From Flexivirga endophytica (lineage in GTDB: Bacteria; Actinomycetota; Actinomycetes; Actinomycetales; Dermatophilaceae), in contig NZ_BMHI01000004.1 of the NCBI RefSeq assembly GCF_014640635.1, positions 558,001-622,000 on the forward strand: a stretch of 64,000 nt of DNA. The letters are read 5' to 3'. Within the stretch, counting starts at the first letter, position 1, and every line of letters begins with the position of its first letter. A program made the position numbers and the translations under genes. Below are positions 9,051 through 17,871 of the stretch, piece by piece. The notes beneath the pieces were generated by a model. The model ran no database searches. It saw only the letters and a program-made list of their open reading frames with translations, and had not been told where the DNA came from.

Positions 9051-10627
9051 GCGAACACATGTCACCTGAAAGCCCGCAGTCCACCGACGAGTCGGTCGCC
9101 CCGCCGACACCCGTCACCGAGGCCACTGAGGAGCAGAGCACGCCGGCCCCGGAGCCCACACCGGAGCCCACACCGGAGACATCGACAGCGGCGCAGGAAC
9201 CGGCGACTCCGGCGCCCGCACCGGAGACTTCGACACCGGCAACGCCGGCAGTGGCATCGCCCAGACCAGCGGCAGCTGCTCCGCGGCCGGCTCCGCCGTC
9301 CCCCGCGGTGATGAAGCCTCGCCCGCCGGCCGCCGCCGCGGTGCCGCAAGCGCCCGCCCCTGCCCCGGCAGCGACCAACTCCGCGTCGTTCGGCCGCGTC
9401 GCCGAGGACGGCACCGTCTTCGTGCGCACACCCGACGGTGAGCGCGAGGTGGGTTCCTACCCGGACGCGACGCACGAGGAGGCCCTGGCCTACTTCGCCC
9501 GGAAGTACGACGAGCTCGCCGCCGCCGCCAACCTGCTGTTGCAGCGGGTCGTGCAAACGGACCTCGCGACGCATGACGGCCAGGAAGCGCTGCGCGCGCT
9601 GCGCGAGCAGATCGGTGAGGCGCATGTCGTCGGCGACCTGGTCCAGCTGGACTCCACCGTCGAACAGATCGCCACCGCACTGAAGGCCAAAGCTCAGGTC
9701 GAGGGTGAGGCCCGTGCCGCAGCACGGGCGGAAGCCGCTGCCCAGCGAGAGAAGCTCGTTGCCGAGGCCGAGCAGATCGCCGCCCAGCCGACCGAGAAGG
9801 TCCAGTGGAAGTCGAGCACGGCACGGATGCGCGCGCTGCTGGATGAGTGGAAGGAGTTGCAGCGCAACGGCGCCAAACTGGACAAGCCGACCGAGAACGC
9901 GCTGTGGCAGCGCTTCAGCCACGCGCGCAACGGATTCGACAAGACCCGTCGCTCCCACTTCGCCCGGCTCGACGAGGAGCACTCCGAGGTGAAGGCCCGC
10001 AAGGAGCGGCTGATCGCCGAGGCCGAGCGCCTGGCCACCTCCAAGGACTGGGGGCAGACCGCGTCGGCGTTCAAGCGGCTGATGGGCGAATGGCGCCAGG
10101 CAGGTCGGGCGTCCCGTCACGACGACGACGCGCTGTGGGCGCGTTTCAAGAAGGCGCAGGACTCCTTCTTCGCGGCCAAGGACGAGGTCGTCGCCGAGGA
10201 GAACAAGGAGTTCGAGGCCAACCTCGAGGTCAAGGAGCAACTCCTCAAGGAGGCGCAGGCTCTTCTCCCGGTCAAGAACCTCGCTGCCGCGAAGTCCGCA
10301 CTGCGCAGCATCCAGGACCGTTGGGACGCTGCCGGCAAGGTCCCACGCAAGGACATCAACCGCATCGAGCAGGCCATGCGCAAGGTCGAGACGGCAGTCC
10401 GCGATGCCGAGGACTCCAAGTGGAAGAAGACCGACCCGGAGCTCGCCGCGCGTGCCCAGTCGATGGTCGACCAGTTGGAAAAGGCGGTCAGCGACCTCGA
10501 GACCGACCTCGCCAAGGCCCGTGAAGGCGGCAACGCCAAGAAGATCAAGGAGTTGGAGGACTCGCTGAGGGCCCGCCAGGAGTGGCTGGAGCAGGCCCGC
10601 AGCGGTTTGCAGGACTCCAACAAGTGA
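9047..10627 (+). CDS. DUF349 domain coiled-coil protein
   Basis: A 526-residue protein. The first ~110 residues are a low-complexity Pro/Thr/Glu/Ala segment (repeats of EPTPE and PAPET). The rest is charged, mostly helical sequence with three or more DUF349-type repeats (for example W..LWARFKKAQDSFFA and LWQRFSHARNGFD) and a C-terminal coiled coil. The molecular function of DUF349 is unknown; the family is conserved in actinobacteria beside relA and hisS. It is coupled to the cyclophilin gene by ATGA and to the M18 aminopeptidase by GTGA. Three genes translated in a chain suggests co-expression rather than a shared pathway. Confidence 0.88.
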   Translation: MSEHMSPESPQSTDESVAPPTPVTEATEEQSTPAPEPTPEPTPETSTAAQEPATPAPAPETSTPATPAVASPRPAAAAPRPAPPSPAVMKPRPPAAAAVPQAPAPAPAATNSASFGRVAEDGTVFVRTPDGEREVGSYPDATHEEALAYFARKYDELAAAANLLLQRVVQTDLATHDGQEALRALREQIGEAHVVGDLVQLDSTVEQIATALKAKAQVEGEARAAARAEAAAQREKLVAEAEQIAAQPTEKVQWKSSTARMRALLDEWKELQRNGAKLDKPTENALWQRFSHARNGFDKTRRSHFARLDEEHSEVKARKERLIAEAERLATSKDWGQTASAFKRLMGEWRQAGRASRHDDDALWARFKKAQDSFFAAKDEVVAEENKEFEANLEVKEQLLKEAQALLPVKNLAAAKSALRSIQDRWDAAGKVPRKDINRIEQAMRKVETAVRDAEDSKWKKTDPELAARAQSMVDQLEKAVSDLETDLAKAREGGNAKKIKELEDSLRARQEWLEQARSGLQDSNK

Positions 10628-11922
10628 CCACCCCGATGGCGGCGGCCGAGGTCGGCGCCGGTCTGATCGACTACCTGAACGCGTCGCCCACGCCGTTCCA
10701 CGCCTGTGCCGAATCGGCACGGATGCTGGTCGACGCCGGCTTCCGGCAGCTGGCCGAGACCGACGAGTGGCCCACCGAATCCGGTGGCTGGTTCCTGATC
10801 CGCGGTGGTTCGCTGATCGCCTGGTCCACCCGGCACTCCGCCGGCGCGACGACTCCGATCCGGCTGGTGGGTGCGCACACCGACTCGCCCAACTTCCGGA
10901 TCAAGCCGCAACCCGACGTGTCCCGCGCAGGCTGGCAACTGCTCGGTGTCGAGCCGTACGGCGGGATCATCTCCCCCAGCTGGATGGACCGGGACCTCGC
11001 AGTGGCCGGACGCGCGGCGGTGCGAGACGGTCACGGCGCACGGGAGCAGCTCTTCCGGGTCGACGACCCGATCCTGCGGATCTCCCGACTCGCCATACAC
11101 CTCGACCGGTCGGCGCGTGACGGTGAGCAGCTCAACCCGCAGCAGCACCTGGTGCCGCACTGGGGTCTCGGTGACTCCGCCGGCGACTTCCGCAGCTACG
11201 TCGCCGACAGCCTCGGGGTCGACTCCACCGCCCTGTTGGCCTGGGACGCGATGACGTTCGACCTGCAGCCCGCAGCGTTCTTCGGACGCGACCAGGAGTT
11301 CATCGCCGGCGCCCGGATGGACAACCTCGCGACCTCGTATGCCGGGACGCTGGCGCTCATCCGCGCCGACCGTGACGCACCCGCAGCACCCACGACGCAG
11401 GTGCTCGCCCTCTTCGACCACGAGGAGATCGGCTCCGTCTCCGAGCGTGGCGCACAGTCGGCGCTGCTCATGACCACGTTGGAGCGGATCACCCGCTCGC
11501 TCGGTGGCGACCGTGACGCGATGCACCGTGCACTCGCCGGCAGCGTGATCGCTTCCGGAGACATGGCACACGCGACACACCCCAACTACGCCGACCGGCA
11601 CGAGGCGCAGCACCAGATCGCCATGAACGGCGGTCCCGTGCTCAAGATCAACACCAACCTGCGCTACGCGACGGATTCCGTTGGCACTGCGGCATTTTCG
11701 CTGGCCTGCGAGCAGGCCGAGGTGCCTGTGCAGACATTCGTGGTCCGCTCGGACCTGCCGTGCGGCTCGACCGTCGGGCCCATCACCTCCGCCCTCACCG
11801 GAGTGACCACGGTCGACTTCGGCGCACCGACGTTGTCGATGCATTCCGTGCGTGAACTCGTCGGCACCGAGGACCAGCGGATGTATGCGGACGCGCTGAC
11901 GGCGTTCCTCTCCCCCGCCTGA
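10624..11922 (+). CDS. apeB: M18 family aminopeptidase
   Basis: A 432-residue aspartyl-aminopeptidase-like zinc exopeptidase releasing N-terminal residues from peptides in the cytosol. The di-zinc ligand motifs of the family are present in order: VGAHTDSPNF, ARMDNLATSY, DHEEIGS, and DMAHATHPNYADRHE near the C-terminus. The GTG at 10624 overlaps the stop of the DUF349 gene (GTGA); the longer frame from 10582 lies inside that gene and adds non-conserved residues. The next gene, a lipoprotein, begins 3 bp after the stop. Confidence 0.92.
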   Translation: MTTPMAAAEVGAGLIDYLNASPTPFHACAESARMLVDAGFRQLAETDEWPTESGGWFLIRGGSLIAWSTRHSAGATTPIRLVGAHTDSPNFRIKPQPDVSRAGWQLLGVEPYGGIISPSWMDRDLAVAGRAAVRDGHGAREQLFRVDDPILRISRLAIHLDRSARDGEQLNPQQHLVPHWGLGDSAGDFRSYVADSLGVDSTALLAWDAMTFDLQPAAFFGRDQEFIAGARMDNLATSYAGTLALIRADRDAPAAPTTQVLALFDHEEIGSVSERGAQSALLMTTLERITRSLGGDRDAMHRALAGSVIASGDMAHATHPNYADRHEAQHQIAMNGGPVLKINTNLRYATDSVGTAAFSLACEQAEVPVQTFVVRSDLPCGSTVGPITSALTGVTTVDFGAPTLSMHSVRELVGTEDQRMYADALTAFLSPA

Positions 11923-11925
11923 GCT

Positions 11926-12510
11926 GTGCGAACCCTGGCAGCCGCCGTCCTCGCGACGGTCGCGCTCTGCGGGACGGCCGGTTGCGGTTCGGCTCGGGAC
12001 GGTGTCGAGCCGGCACAGCGGATGACGTCGACGCACGAACCAACCTTCAGGGCGCCGATCACGACCACGGCGCCGACCACCTCGAGTCCGATCAGGACGA
12101 CCACCGTCTCCGCGACCTGCGCGGACGGACCGTGGGCATTCGGCTTCACACCGGTGGAGCCGGCGCTCGGCAACCGCTACCTGTCGGTGCAGGTCCGCAA
12201 CTGCGGCCCGCGCGCAGCCGCAGTGCCTGCCCAGCCGACCGTCACGGTGCGCGACGATTCCGGGAATGTCGTTGCTGTCCAATGGGATTGGCGTCCACCG
12301 AGGGCCGGATTGACGGTGCGACCGGGGCACGACCGCTGGCTGCGACTGCACTGGCACACGTCGGGTCGTTGTGACCGTGGTGGCACGTCGCTGGAGATCG
12401 CCATCGGCCCGGCGAAGGAGCGCCTGGAGGATTGCCTGCAACTCGGCGGCCTGTCCGAGGTGACCGGTCAGCCGACGACGGCGGACGGCACTTGGGGCCT
12501 CGCGCCCTGA
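11926..12510 (+). CDS. Secreted lipoprotein, DUF4232-like
   Basis: A 194-residue protein starting at GTG with a lipoprotein signal (ALCGTAGC, lipidated C20). A Thr/Ser-rich spacer of about 35 residues follows, then one compact beta-rich domain with pattern GNRYLSVQVRNCG and VTVRDDSGN. That pattern resembles DUF4232, found in exported actinobacterial proteins of unknown role. Four cysteines in the domain could form disulfides. It follows the M18 gene by 3 bp and its last 43 bp overlap the 3' end of the convergent CHAT gene. Identification as DUF4232 is by eye only. Confidence 0.7.
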   Translation: MRTLAAAVLATVALCGTAGCGSARDGVEPAQRMTSTHEPTFRAPITTTAPTTSSPIRTTTVSATCADGPWAFGFTPVEPALGNRYLSVQVRNCGPRAAAVPAQPTVTVRDDSGNVVAVQWDWRPPRAGLTVRPGHDRWLRLHWHTSGRCDRGGTSLEIAIGPAKERLEDCLQLGGLSEVTGQPTTADGTWGLAP

Positions 12511-15020
12511 GCAGGGCCGCCCGTCATCCGGGACGCCGACCAGTCGGCACCGTAGACGGCGAAGATCGCCGCACCCGGGTGCTCCACGCGCGCCGCGCGC
12601 AGGCTCTCCGCCGCCGAGTCGCCGGCAGCCAGCCCGCGGTGGTAACTCGTCATCACGAGCGTTGCCAGCGCGTCGTCGACCGGCCCCGCGGCGGCCAACA
12701 CACTCGGCACGCCGAGACCGAGCAGCGCGGCGACGATGCCCAGCGGCTCGTCACCCGCGCCGACGCGAGACCGGCCCAGATCACATGCCGAGAGCACGAC
12801 GTGCTGCGCCACCCGGTCGCGACCGGTGAGCTCGTGCGCGAAGAGCGGGCCGTCGTGCAGCTCGAGCCGGGAGAACAGCGGGCTCTGCTGAGCGTGCACG
12901 CCATGCGCCGCGACGTGCACCAGATCTGCCGCGGCGAAGGCGTCGAGCAGATCCGTCGTGGTGGCGAGCGGGTGACTCGCAACTGCGCGCCCGGCAGACC
13001 GCCATACGTCCGCCACTGCGGCCAATTCGTTGCCGCCCGTGGGGATCCGAGGGCCGAGCAGCAGGGCGGCTCGGTCGACCGTTCCCGGTGACGGTGCTGT
13101 GGAGCACCAGCGGGACACCGACGGCGCGACGACCACCGCCCTCGTCGCAAGCGTCGGCAGCATGCTCCACGGGATGGATGCCAACGCACGCGACGGAGCG
13201 ACCAGCATCGTCCCGGTCGAGGACGCCACGAGACCCGGCGGCAGGAGCGCCGCGTCGAGCCACGCGACCGTCCGGGCGATCCCACGGTCGATCGCGCCCT
13301 TCACGGCCGGGCTGTCGCCGGCGTGGGCGCGCACCCGCAGGTCAGCCTCCAGTCGCGCGGCCAGTGCGTCGATCTCCGCGCCGGGCGCAAGCCGGTGGAT
13401 CGCGGAGCCGTGACCTCCCACGACGAGCAGATGGACGGTCCTGGCGTGCCGGAAGTAGTAGAGCAGGGTGGTCCCGGAGTCGGCGAGCCTGGAGCGCACC
13501 GAGCGGTATGACGCGGGCGACAGCCCGACAGCAGTGACATCGGCACCGGCCGCCCACAACCGCCGCCCGAGTTGCTGCTCCGACGAAGCGATCTCGGCCC
13601 GCGACGCCGGGCTGTCCTCGCCGCCCTGGGCATCGCGTCGCAGTTGCCGCAGACGCATCACCAGCAACGCGACGGCCGGATCGGGGTGCGGATGCACAGT
13701 GGGCAGCCGCTGGGATGCGGCCCGCCACCGCTCGATGGCCCGGAAGACGTGTGCAGGATCCCCTTGGCGCATCGCCTCGGACAGGTCGTAGTCAGCCAGC
13801 CGGGCTCCGTGCACAGCGACCGCAGCACGCGCTTCCAGGCTCGCGACCGATCCCTGCATCTGCACCAGTTTCCTTGCAGCAGAGGCGAACTCGCGTTCGG
13901 CGCCCGAACGATCGTCGCTGTATGACGCCAGGCGTGCCCGCAGCAGGTGTTCGTGCATGACGGCGTCGATGCCTTCGACCGAGCGCCCACGCAGACCGTC
14001 GAGCAGACGGCGCGCCTCCCCGGCTTCACCCCTGACCAGCGTGGCCTCGGCGAGCAGCCGCGTCGCCATTCGGCCGGTCGCGCCGGTCGCGCTGACCAGT
14101 GCCGGGTCGGGCAGGGAACCGGCGCGGCCCCGAGCGAGATCGGTCGCGATCGTCATCAGGTCGGCGTGCGAGGCGAGGCGTTCGTCGCCGTACGACCGGA
14201 AAGCCCGTGCGGCGGCTGCTGCGCTGCGAGCTGCACCGCGCACATTCCCGGTCAGCAGGTTCGCGCCGGCGAGATCCAGCAGGATGTTGCCCTCGTCCAG
14301 GCGCAGCCGCCGGCTGCGGGCGCTGCGCAGTGCGAGCCGCAGCAGTTCGCGCGCCGGATCCACCAGGCCGACCTCCAGCAGCGCCGCGGCGATGTCTCGC
14401 CGGGACTGGAGTCGGTCGACCCGCACCGGCATCTCGTCCGCCTCGTGCATCAGTCGGATCGCCGCAGGCAGGTGCCCGACGAAGAACTCCAGGCACCCGA
14501 GATTGTGCTGCGCCTTGAAGACCACCTCCGGCCAGTCCTGTTCGACAGCCAGCCGCAGCGCGGCGCCCAGATCCCGTCGCCCTTCGGCCGGCCGTCGCAG
14601 CGTGATGTTGGCCAGACCGCGGTTGAGCAGCACCGCGAGCACCTCGGCGGGCGACCGCAGATCGTCCTCGTGCACCTGATCAAGCACGGCGAGGCCGGCC
14701 GACCAGTCACCGCGATACATGGCGATGGTGCCTTCCTGCACGGAGGCGAGCGCCGCGACATACCTTGAGCCGGCCGCGGCTGCCGCCCGGCGTGCCTCGT
14801 CCAGCGTCCGCCGGGCTGCGAGCGGACCGTCCAGATGCAGATCGGGTAACGCCCTGGTGACCAGCATCCGTCCGAGCAGCTCCAGCTCGTCCTGGCCCTC
14901 GGCGGCGAGCCGGTCGACCGCGCCACTGAGCCGGCCGCGGGACGCGGACCACTGGCCCAGGGTGTTCAAGCGCTTGGCCCGGGCGAGTTCCCGTTCGGCA
15001 TACGGACTGCTGATCGACAT
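12468..15020 (-). CDS. TPR-like repeat protein with C-terminal CHAT (caspase-fold) protease
   Basis: An 850-residue protein. Residues ~20-450 are helical repeats of the TPR type (LDEGNILLDLAGANLLTGN and similar), a protein-binding scaffold. The C-terminal ~300 residues form a CHAT peptidase: histidine H706 in VHVAAHG and cysteine C746 in VVLSACDLG, the usual ~40 residues apart, so the dyad looks intact. CHAT proteases (separase/caspase clan CD) are activated in bacterial conflict or cell-suicide systems such as Craspase and gasdermin operons. It is the last gene of an operon with a subtilisin, a sigma factor and a small protein. Substrate and trigger are unknown; gasdermin is not present here. 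Confidence 0.9.
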   Translation of the reverse strand: MSISSPYAERELARAKRLNTLGQWSASRGRLSGAVDRLAAEGQDELELLGRMLVTRALPDLHLDGPLAARRTLDEARRAAAAAGSRYVAALASVQEGTIAMYRGDWSAGLAVLDQVHEDDLRSPAEVLAVLLNRGLANITLRRPAEGRRDLGAALRLAVEQDWPEVVFKAQHNLGCLEFFVGHLPAAIRLMHEADEMPVRVDRLQSRRDIAAALLEVGLVDPARELLRLALRSARSRRLRLDEGNILLDLAGANLLTGNVRGAARSAAAAARAFRSYGDERLASHADLMTIATDLARGRAGSLPDPALVSATGATGRMATRLLAEATLVRGEAGEARRLLDGLRGRSVEGIDAVMHEHLLRARLASYSDDRSGAEREFASAARKLVQMQGSVASLEARAAVAVHGARLADYDLSEAMRQGDPAHVFRAIERWRAASQRLPTVHPHPDPAVALLVMRLRQLRRDAQGGEDSPASRAEIASSEQQLGRRLWAAGADVTAVGLSPASYRSVRSRLADSGTTLLYYFRHARTVHLLVVGGHGSAIHRLAPGAEIDALAARLEADLRVRAHAGDSPAVKGAIDRGIARTVAWLDAALLPPGLVASSTGTMLVAPSRALASIPWSMLPTLATRAVVVAPSVSRWCSTAPSPGTVDRAALLLGPRIPTGGNELAAVADVWRSAGRAVASHPLATTTDLLDAFAAADLVHVAAHGVHAQQSPLFSRLELHDGPLFAHELTGRDRVAQHVVLSACDLGRSRVGAGDEPLGIVAALLGLGVPSVLAAAGPVDDALATLVMTSYHRGLAAGDSAAESLRAARVEHPGAAIFAVYGADWSASRMTGGPAQGARPQVPSAVVG

Positions 15021-15023
15021 ACC

Positions 15024-15506
15024 TCAGATCTGGATCGGTGGCGTGACGACAGGTCGGACATGTGGGTCACCGGTGAACCGAATCACCAGATGCACCAGTC
15101 CGGTTCGAGAGAATTCGACTTCGAATCGGCCGTCCTCGTCGAGTTGGACATCGACCTCACCGTCCGGTCCGTGCACTCGCACGCTGACGTCCGGTGTGCT
15201 CAACCAACCGGTGATGCGTCGCCGGGGTCGGTGCTCGGAGTCCAGCGCCAGCAGGACCGTCAGGTCGTCACCAGTGAAGGTCACGGTCGTGATGGTGTCG
15301 TATGCCGACCGCACCCCGAGCGGTGTGGGATCGAGCAGCTCGGCAACCTGCGCACCGAGGGCCTCCACCGTCAGTGCAAACTTCACCCGCTCGGTCAGGC
15401 CGGCCGGGACGGGATCACTTGCGGAGACGATGTCGCCCAACGCGCGCAGGATCCGCTCATCCGTCGCATCCAGTGGTCCGTCGCTGAGTTCGTCGACGCG
15501 GTTCAT
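15024..15506 (-). CDS. Hypothetical protein of the sigma/CHAT operon
   Basis: A 160-residue soluble protein without signal or membrane segment. The N-terminal half is helical and acidic (LDATDERILRALGDIVSA); the C-terminal half is beta-rich, with alternating patterns such as VSVRVHGPDGEVDVQLDEDG that suggest a small beta-sandwich. The start overlaps the sigma-factor stop (ATGA) and the stop lies 3 bp before the CHAT gene. Position directly after an ECF-type sigma factor suggests a partner or antagonist of the sigma factor, or an adaptor for CHAT. It lacks a zinc-binding anti-sigma motif. I do not recognise the family. Confidence 0.75.
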   Translation of the reverse strand: MNRVDELSDGPLDATDERILRALGDIVSASDPVPAGLTERVKFALTVEALGAQVAELLDPTPLGVRSAYDTITTVTFTGDDLTVLLALDSEHRPRRRITGWLSTPDVSVRVHGPDGEVDVQLDEDGRFEVEFSRTGLVHLVIRFTGDPHVRPVVTPPIQI

Positions 15507-16105
15507 CGCACTCCCTCCCAGGTGCGGTCGGCTTCCAGCGACGCGCGCAGTTTGGCCAGGCAGCGCCCACGGGTCGGTCCGATGCTGCCGACCGAGACGC
15601 CCATCGCCGCGGCGAGTCCTGCGTAGTCGGGATGGTCACCGGTCGCGATGACCTTCAACAGCATCTGGCACCGCGCTGACAACAGCCCGAAATGCCGCCA
15701 CAGCGTGCGCTCGGAGTCGGACCGAAGCACCGTCGCCTCGGGTTCGTTGTCCGGGGGCGCCACCCGGGACGGCCCATCGTCGGCCGGCTGATCGTCGGGC
15801 TGCACCTTTGCGGACCGCCGGGCCTCCGCCCACGCGCGTCGCCGGGTGCTGACCAGCAGCCACTGCAAGACGGCTTGGCAGTCGGCGATCCGATCGGCCT
15901 GGCGGTACAACGCCAACCACACCTCCTGTACGACGTCTTCCGCATTTCCGTTGTCCAGCCCGGCGCCACGTGCAGTCCGCCACATCACCGGCGTGACGGC
16001 GTCGACGAGCCGGGACATGGCCAGGTCGTCACCGTCCCGGTAGTCCCGGAAGCAGGTCGCAGCCCGGTCGGCCAGACCGTCGCTTCGCGATCCCACGGTC
16101 GTCAT
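15503..16105 (-). CDS. RNA polymerase sigma factor, sigma-70 family (ECF-like)
   Basis: A 200-residue regulator with region 2 (residues ~28-95; core NAEDVVQEVWLALYRQ and WLLVSTRRRAW) and region 4 (~130-195; LLSARCQMLLKV ... YAGLAAAMGVSVGSIGPTRGRCLAKLR). The GSIGPTRGRCLAKLR helix fits the group of ECF-like factors found beside CHAT and subtilase genes in actinobacteria. It overlaps the subtilisin stop and the next gene start by ATGA. It probably directs transcription of one or both divergent operons from the 17614-17871 region; no promoter consensus can be assigned by eye. Confidence 0.9.
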   Translation of the reverse strand: MTTVGSRSDGLADRAATCFRDYRDGDDLAMSRLVDAVTPVMWRTARGAGLDNGNAEDVVQEVWLALYRQADRIADCQAVLQWLLVSTRRRAWAEARRSAKVQPDDQPADDGPSRVAPPDNEPEATVLRSDSERTLWRHFGLLSARCQMLLKVIATGDHPDYAGLAAAMGVSVGSIGPTRGRCLAKLRASLEADRTWEGVR

Positions 16106-17613
16106 GACGCACCGCCCAGGCAGCCGCCAACGGCCGCAGCGAGCCGGTCGCGTCGAGCGTCCAGGTCACCACCGGCACCCGTCCCGAGTTCCGCTGCGAT
16201 GTCGCCGGCCAGCGCGGGTGCGGCGAACGAGGTGCCGCTCCAGATGCCGAAGCCAGCGGAGTAGTCGTCCAGGTCCACCGCAGCACGGGCCGGCAGCGCA
16301 CCTCCGTCTGTCGACACCACGGCGCGGGCGGCCGCGTTGAAGGTCGTGGGTATGGAACTCACCACGTTCGTCGCGGCGCGGTAGGCAGTGACCCACGAAC
16401 CGGTGTTGGAGTAGACCGACACCAGGGACCGACCCGGGTCCGTCGCACCCACCGCCACCAGCGGCACCGCTCCGCCGGACGCAGAGGCGAGGCCGGCCGG
16501 GTAGAACGGCGTCGTCGTCGCATCGTTGCCCGCGGCGGCCACGACGCTGACGCCGGCGTCGCCGAACGCCGTGAGGATCGCCGCCAACGCACTACCTTGC
16601 ACGACCGCCCCGGGAGACTCGGCGTAATAGCCCATCGACATGGAGAGCACGTCGATCGGTCGGCCGTCGATCCGGCCGGTGCAGGCCAGCAGGTGGTAGG
16701 CGTAGAGGTCCGTCAACGCTGCGAGCAGATCGGTCTCGTCGGCGGCGCCATCGCCATACATCACAGGTGCGCTGAGCAGCGAGGCGTTCGGACAGTGCTG
16801 TCGGACGATGCCTGCGACGAACGTCCCGTGGCCGGCGAGCGGGTCGAGCGTGCCGTTGACCCGGTCGATCGTCACGCCGGTGCCCTCGGGGTCGTCCGCG
16901 GCCCCGAAACGGAGGCCGATCGGAGCCCCGCCCAGGCGCGGATCGCGCTCGGTGCTGTGTGTGAACCACGGGTGGGCGCCGATCCCGGTGTCCAGCAACG
17001 CAACCAGCGGACCATCGTCCTGCGCCGTCCCTCGCGCCGGGTCGGGCGCTGCCCAGCTGACCGGGGCACGTGCGGCGCCGGCAGCCTCTGCAGCGCCCTG
17101 ACCAACACCTTGCAGATAGCCGACGCCCTGCAGATAACCGACGCCCTGCAGATAGCCGGCCACGGTCAGGACGTGGCTCAACCCGGCCCGAACGCCTGCG
17201 TCCCTGGCGCGCAACACCCAGGGCGCGGCGTTCACCGGTCGACGATCGACCTTGCCGGGAACCAACCGCAGCACCGTCGATGCGACCGGTTCGAGACGCT
17301 CGAGGAGGTCGAAGCGGTCATAGACCGCGGTGCGCTCGCGCACCCCTCGCGGCAGGGCGATCTGCGCCCGCTCACCCAGCAGTTTGCCGATCGTCTCGAT
17401 CGCTTCGTCGGCTCCGCGTCCGGGCAACCCGGGCACGACGATGCGATCGCCGGCATACAGCGTCGTCGCGGCGGGTCGTCCGTCGTCGTCGACCGGCCAC
17501 TGATCGGGATCCAGCTGGCGCACCGAGAAGCGTGCGGCCGCCGAGGCCGGCAGCGTCGTAACCGGTGAAATCGGTTGGGCCTCAAGCGAATCGGGGCGGG
17601 TTCCATCATTCAT
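16102..17613 (-). CDS. S8 family subtilisin-like serine peptidase, cytosolic
   Basis: A 503-residue peptidase with an intact triad: D208 (LLDTGIG), H262 (GHGTFVAG) and S462 (SGTSFAAP); the oxyanion asparagine lies in VVAAAGND. The first ~200 residues are a non-standard prodomain-like region without signal peptide, including three exact copies of YLQGVG at about residues 152-170. The start at 17613 is set by a GAGGAG site 6 nt upstream; a frame to 17748 adds unrelated residues. It is first in the subtilisin-sigma-small protein-CHAT operon and divergent from the trypsin-like gene. Without a signal it probably acts inside the cell, for example to cleave an operon partner. Confidence 0.92.
   Translation of the reverse strand: MNDGTRPDSLEAQPISPVTTLPASAAARFSVRQLDPDQWPVDDDGRPAATTLYAGDRIVVPGLPGRGADEAIETIGKLLGERAQIALPRGVRERTAVYDRFDLLERLEPVASTVLRLVPGKVDRRPVNAAPWVLRARDAGVRAGLSHVLTVAGYLQGVGYLQGVGYLQGVGQGAAEAAGAARAPVSWAAPDPARGTAQDDGPLVALLDTGIGAHPWFTHSTERDPRLGGAPIGLRFGAADDPEGTGVTIDRVNGTLDPLAGHGTFVAGIVRQHCPNASLLSAPVMYGDGAADETDLLAALTDLYAYHLLACTGRIDGRPIDVLSMSMGYYAESPGAVVQGSALAAILTAFGDAGVSVVAAAGNDATTTPFYPAGLASASGGAVPLVAVGATDPGRSLVSVYSNTGSWVTAYRAATNVVSSIPTTFNAAARAVVSTDGGALPARAAVDLDDYSAGFGIWSGTSFAAPALAGDIAAELGTGAGGDLDARRDRLAAAVGGCLGGAS
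17103..17160 (-). repeat. Three tandem 18-bp repeats encoding YLQGVG inside the subtilisin gene
   Basis: Three nearly identical 18-bp units in frame encode consecutive YLQGVG hexapeptides in the linker before the catalytic domain. Differences between the copies are single bases (for example ATA versus TTA contexts), so the duplication is recent. Confidence 0.8.
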
Positions 17614-17871
17614 GTGTGTCTCCTCGAGACCGCGGACCCGGTGGCACCAAGTATGACGCCCGGAGGCCGGCGCTGTCACCGATCCACGGATTGTGACGAC
17701 CGTCTGTCGACACCCCTCAGGAGGGCACTGCACACCGCGGTGATACATCGCCGGCGCATATTCCCGCGGTATGACGCCCGGACCCGCTTGCAGGTATCAC
17801 CCGGGCGGCGGCGCGCTCCTTCCATGCAACGGGCCCGACCCACGGGCCGCATCGAGGGGGAAGGAAGTCCC
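17614..17871. promoter_or_regulatory. Divergent promoter region between the subtilisin/sigma and protease/lanthionine operons
   Basis: This 258-bp gap separates two divergent operons and must hold both promoters. A 14-bp direct repeat, GTATGACGCCCGGA, occurs at 17651-17664 and 17769-17782, and is a candidate shared operator or sigma-recognition element. Ribosome sites are visible at both ends (GAGGAG for the subtilisin, GGAAGG for the protease). No clear -35/-10 pair of the housekeeping type was seen. The repeat includes the GTATGACG word that is common throughout the window, so it may not be specific. Confidence 0.6.

Noticed and set aside
12468-15020. CHAT-gasdermin defence operon
   Set aside because: No gasdermin-like gene or pore-forming protein accompanies the CHAT gene.
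17614-17871. Hidden short precursor-peptide gene upstream of the protease
   Set aside because: I looked for a small Ser/Thr/Cys-rich frame with a ribosome site in this gap and saw none; in-frame codons before 17872 are not protein-like.
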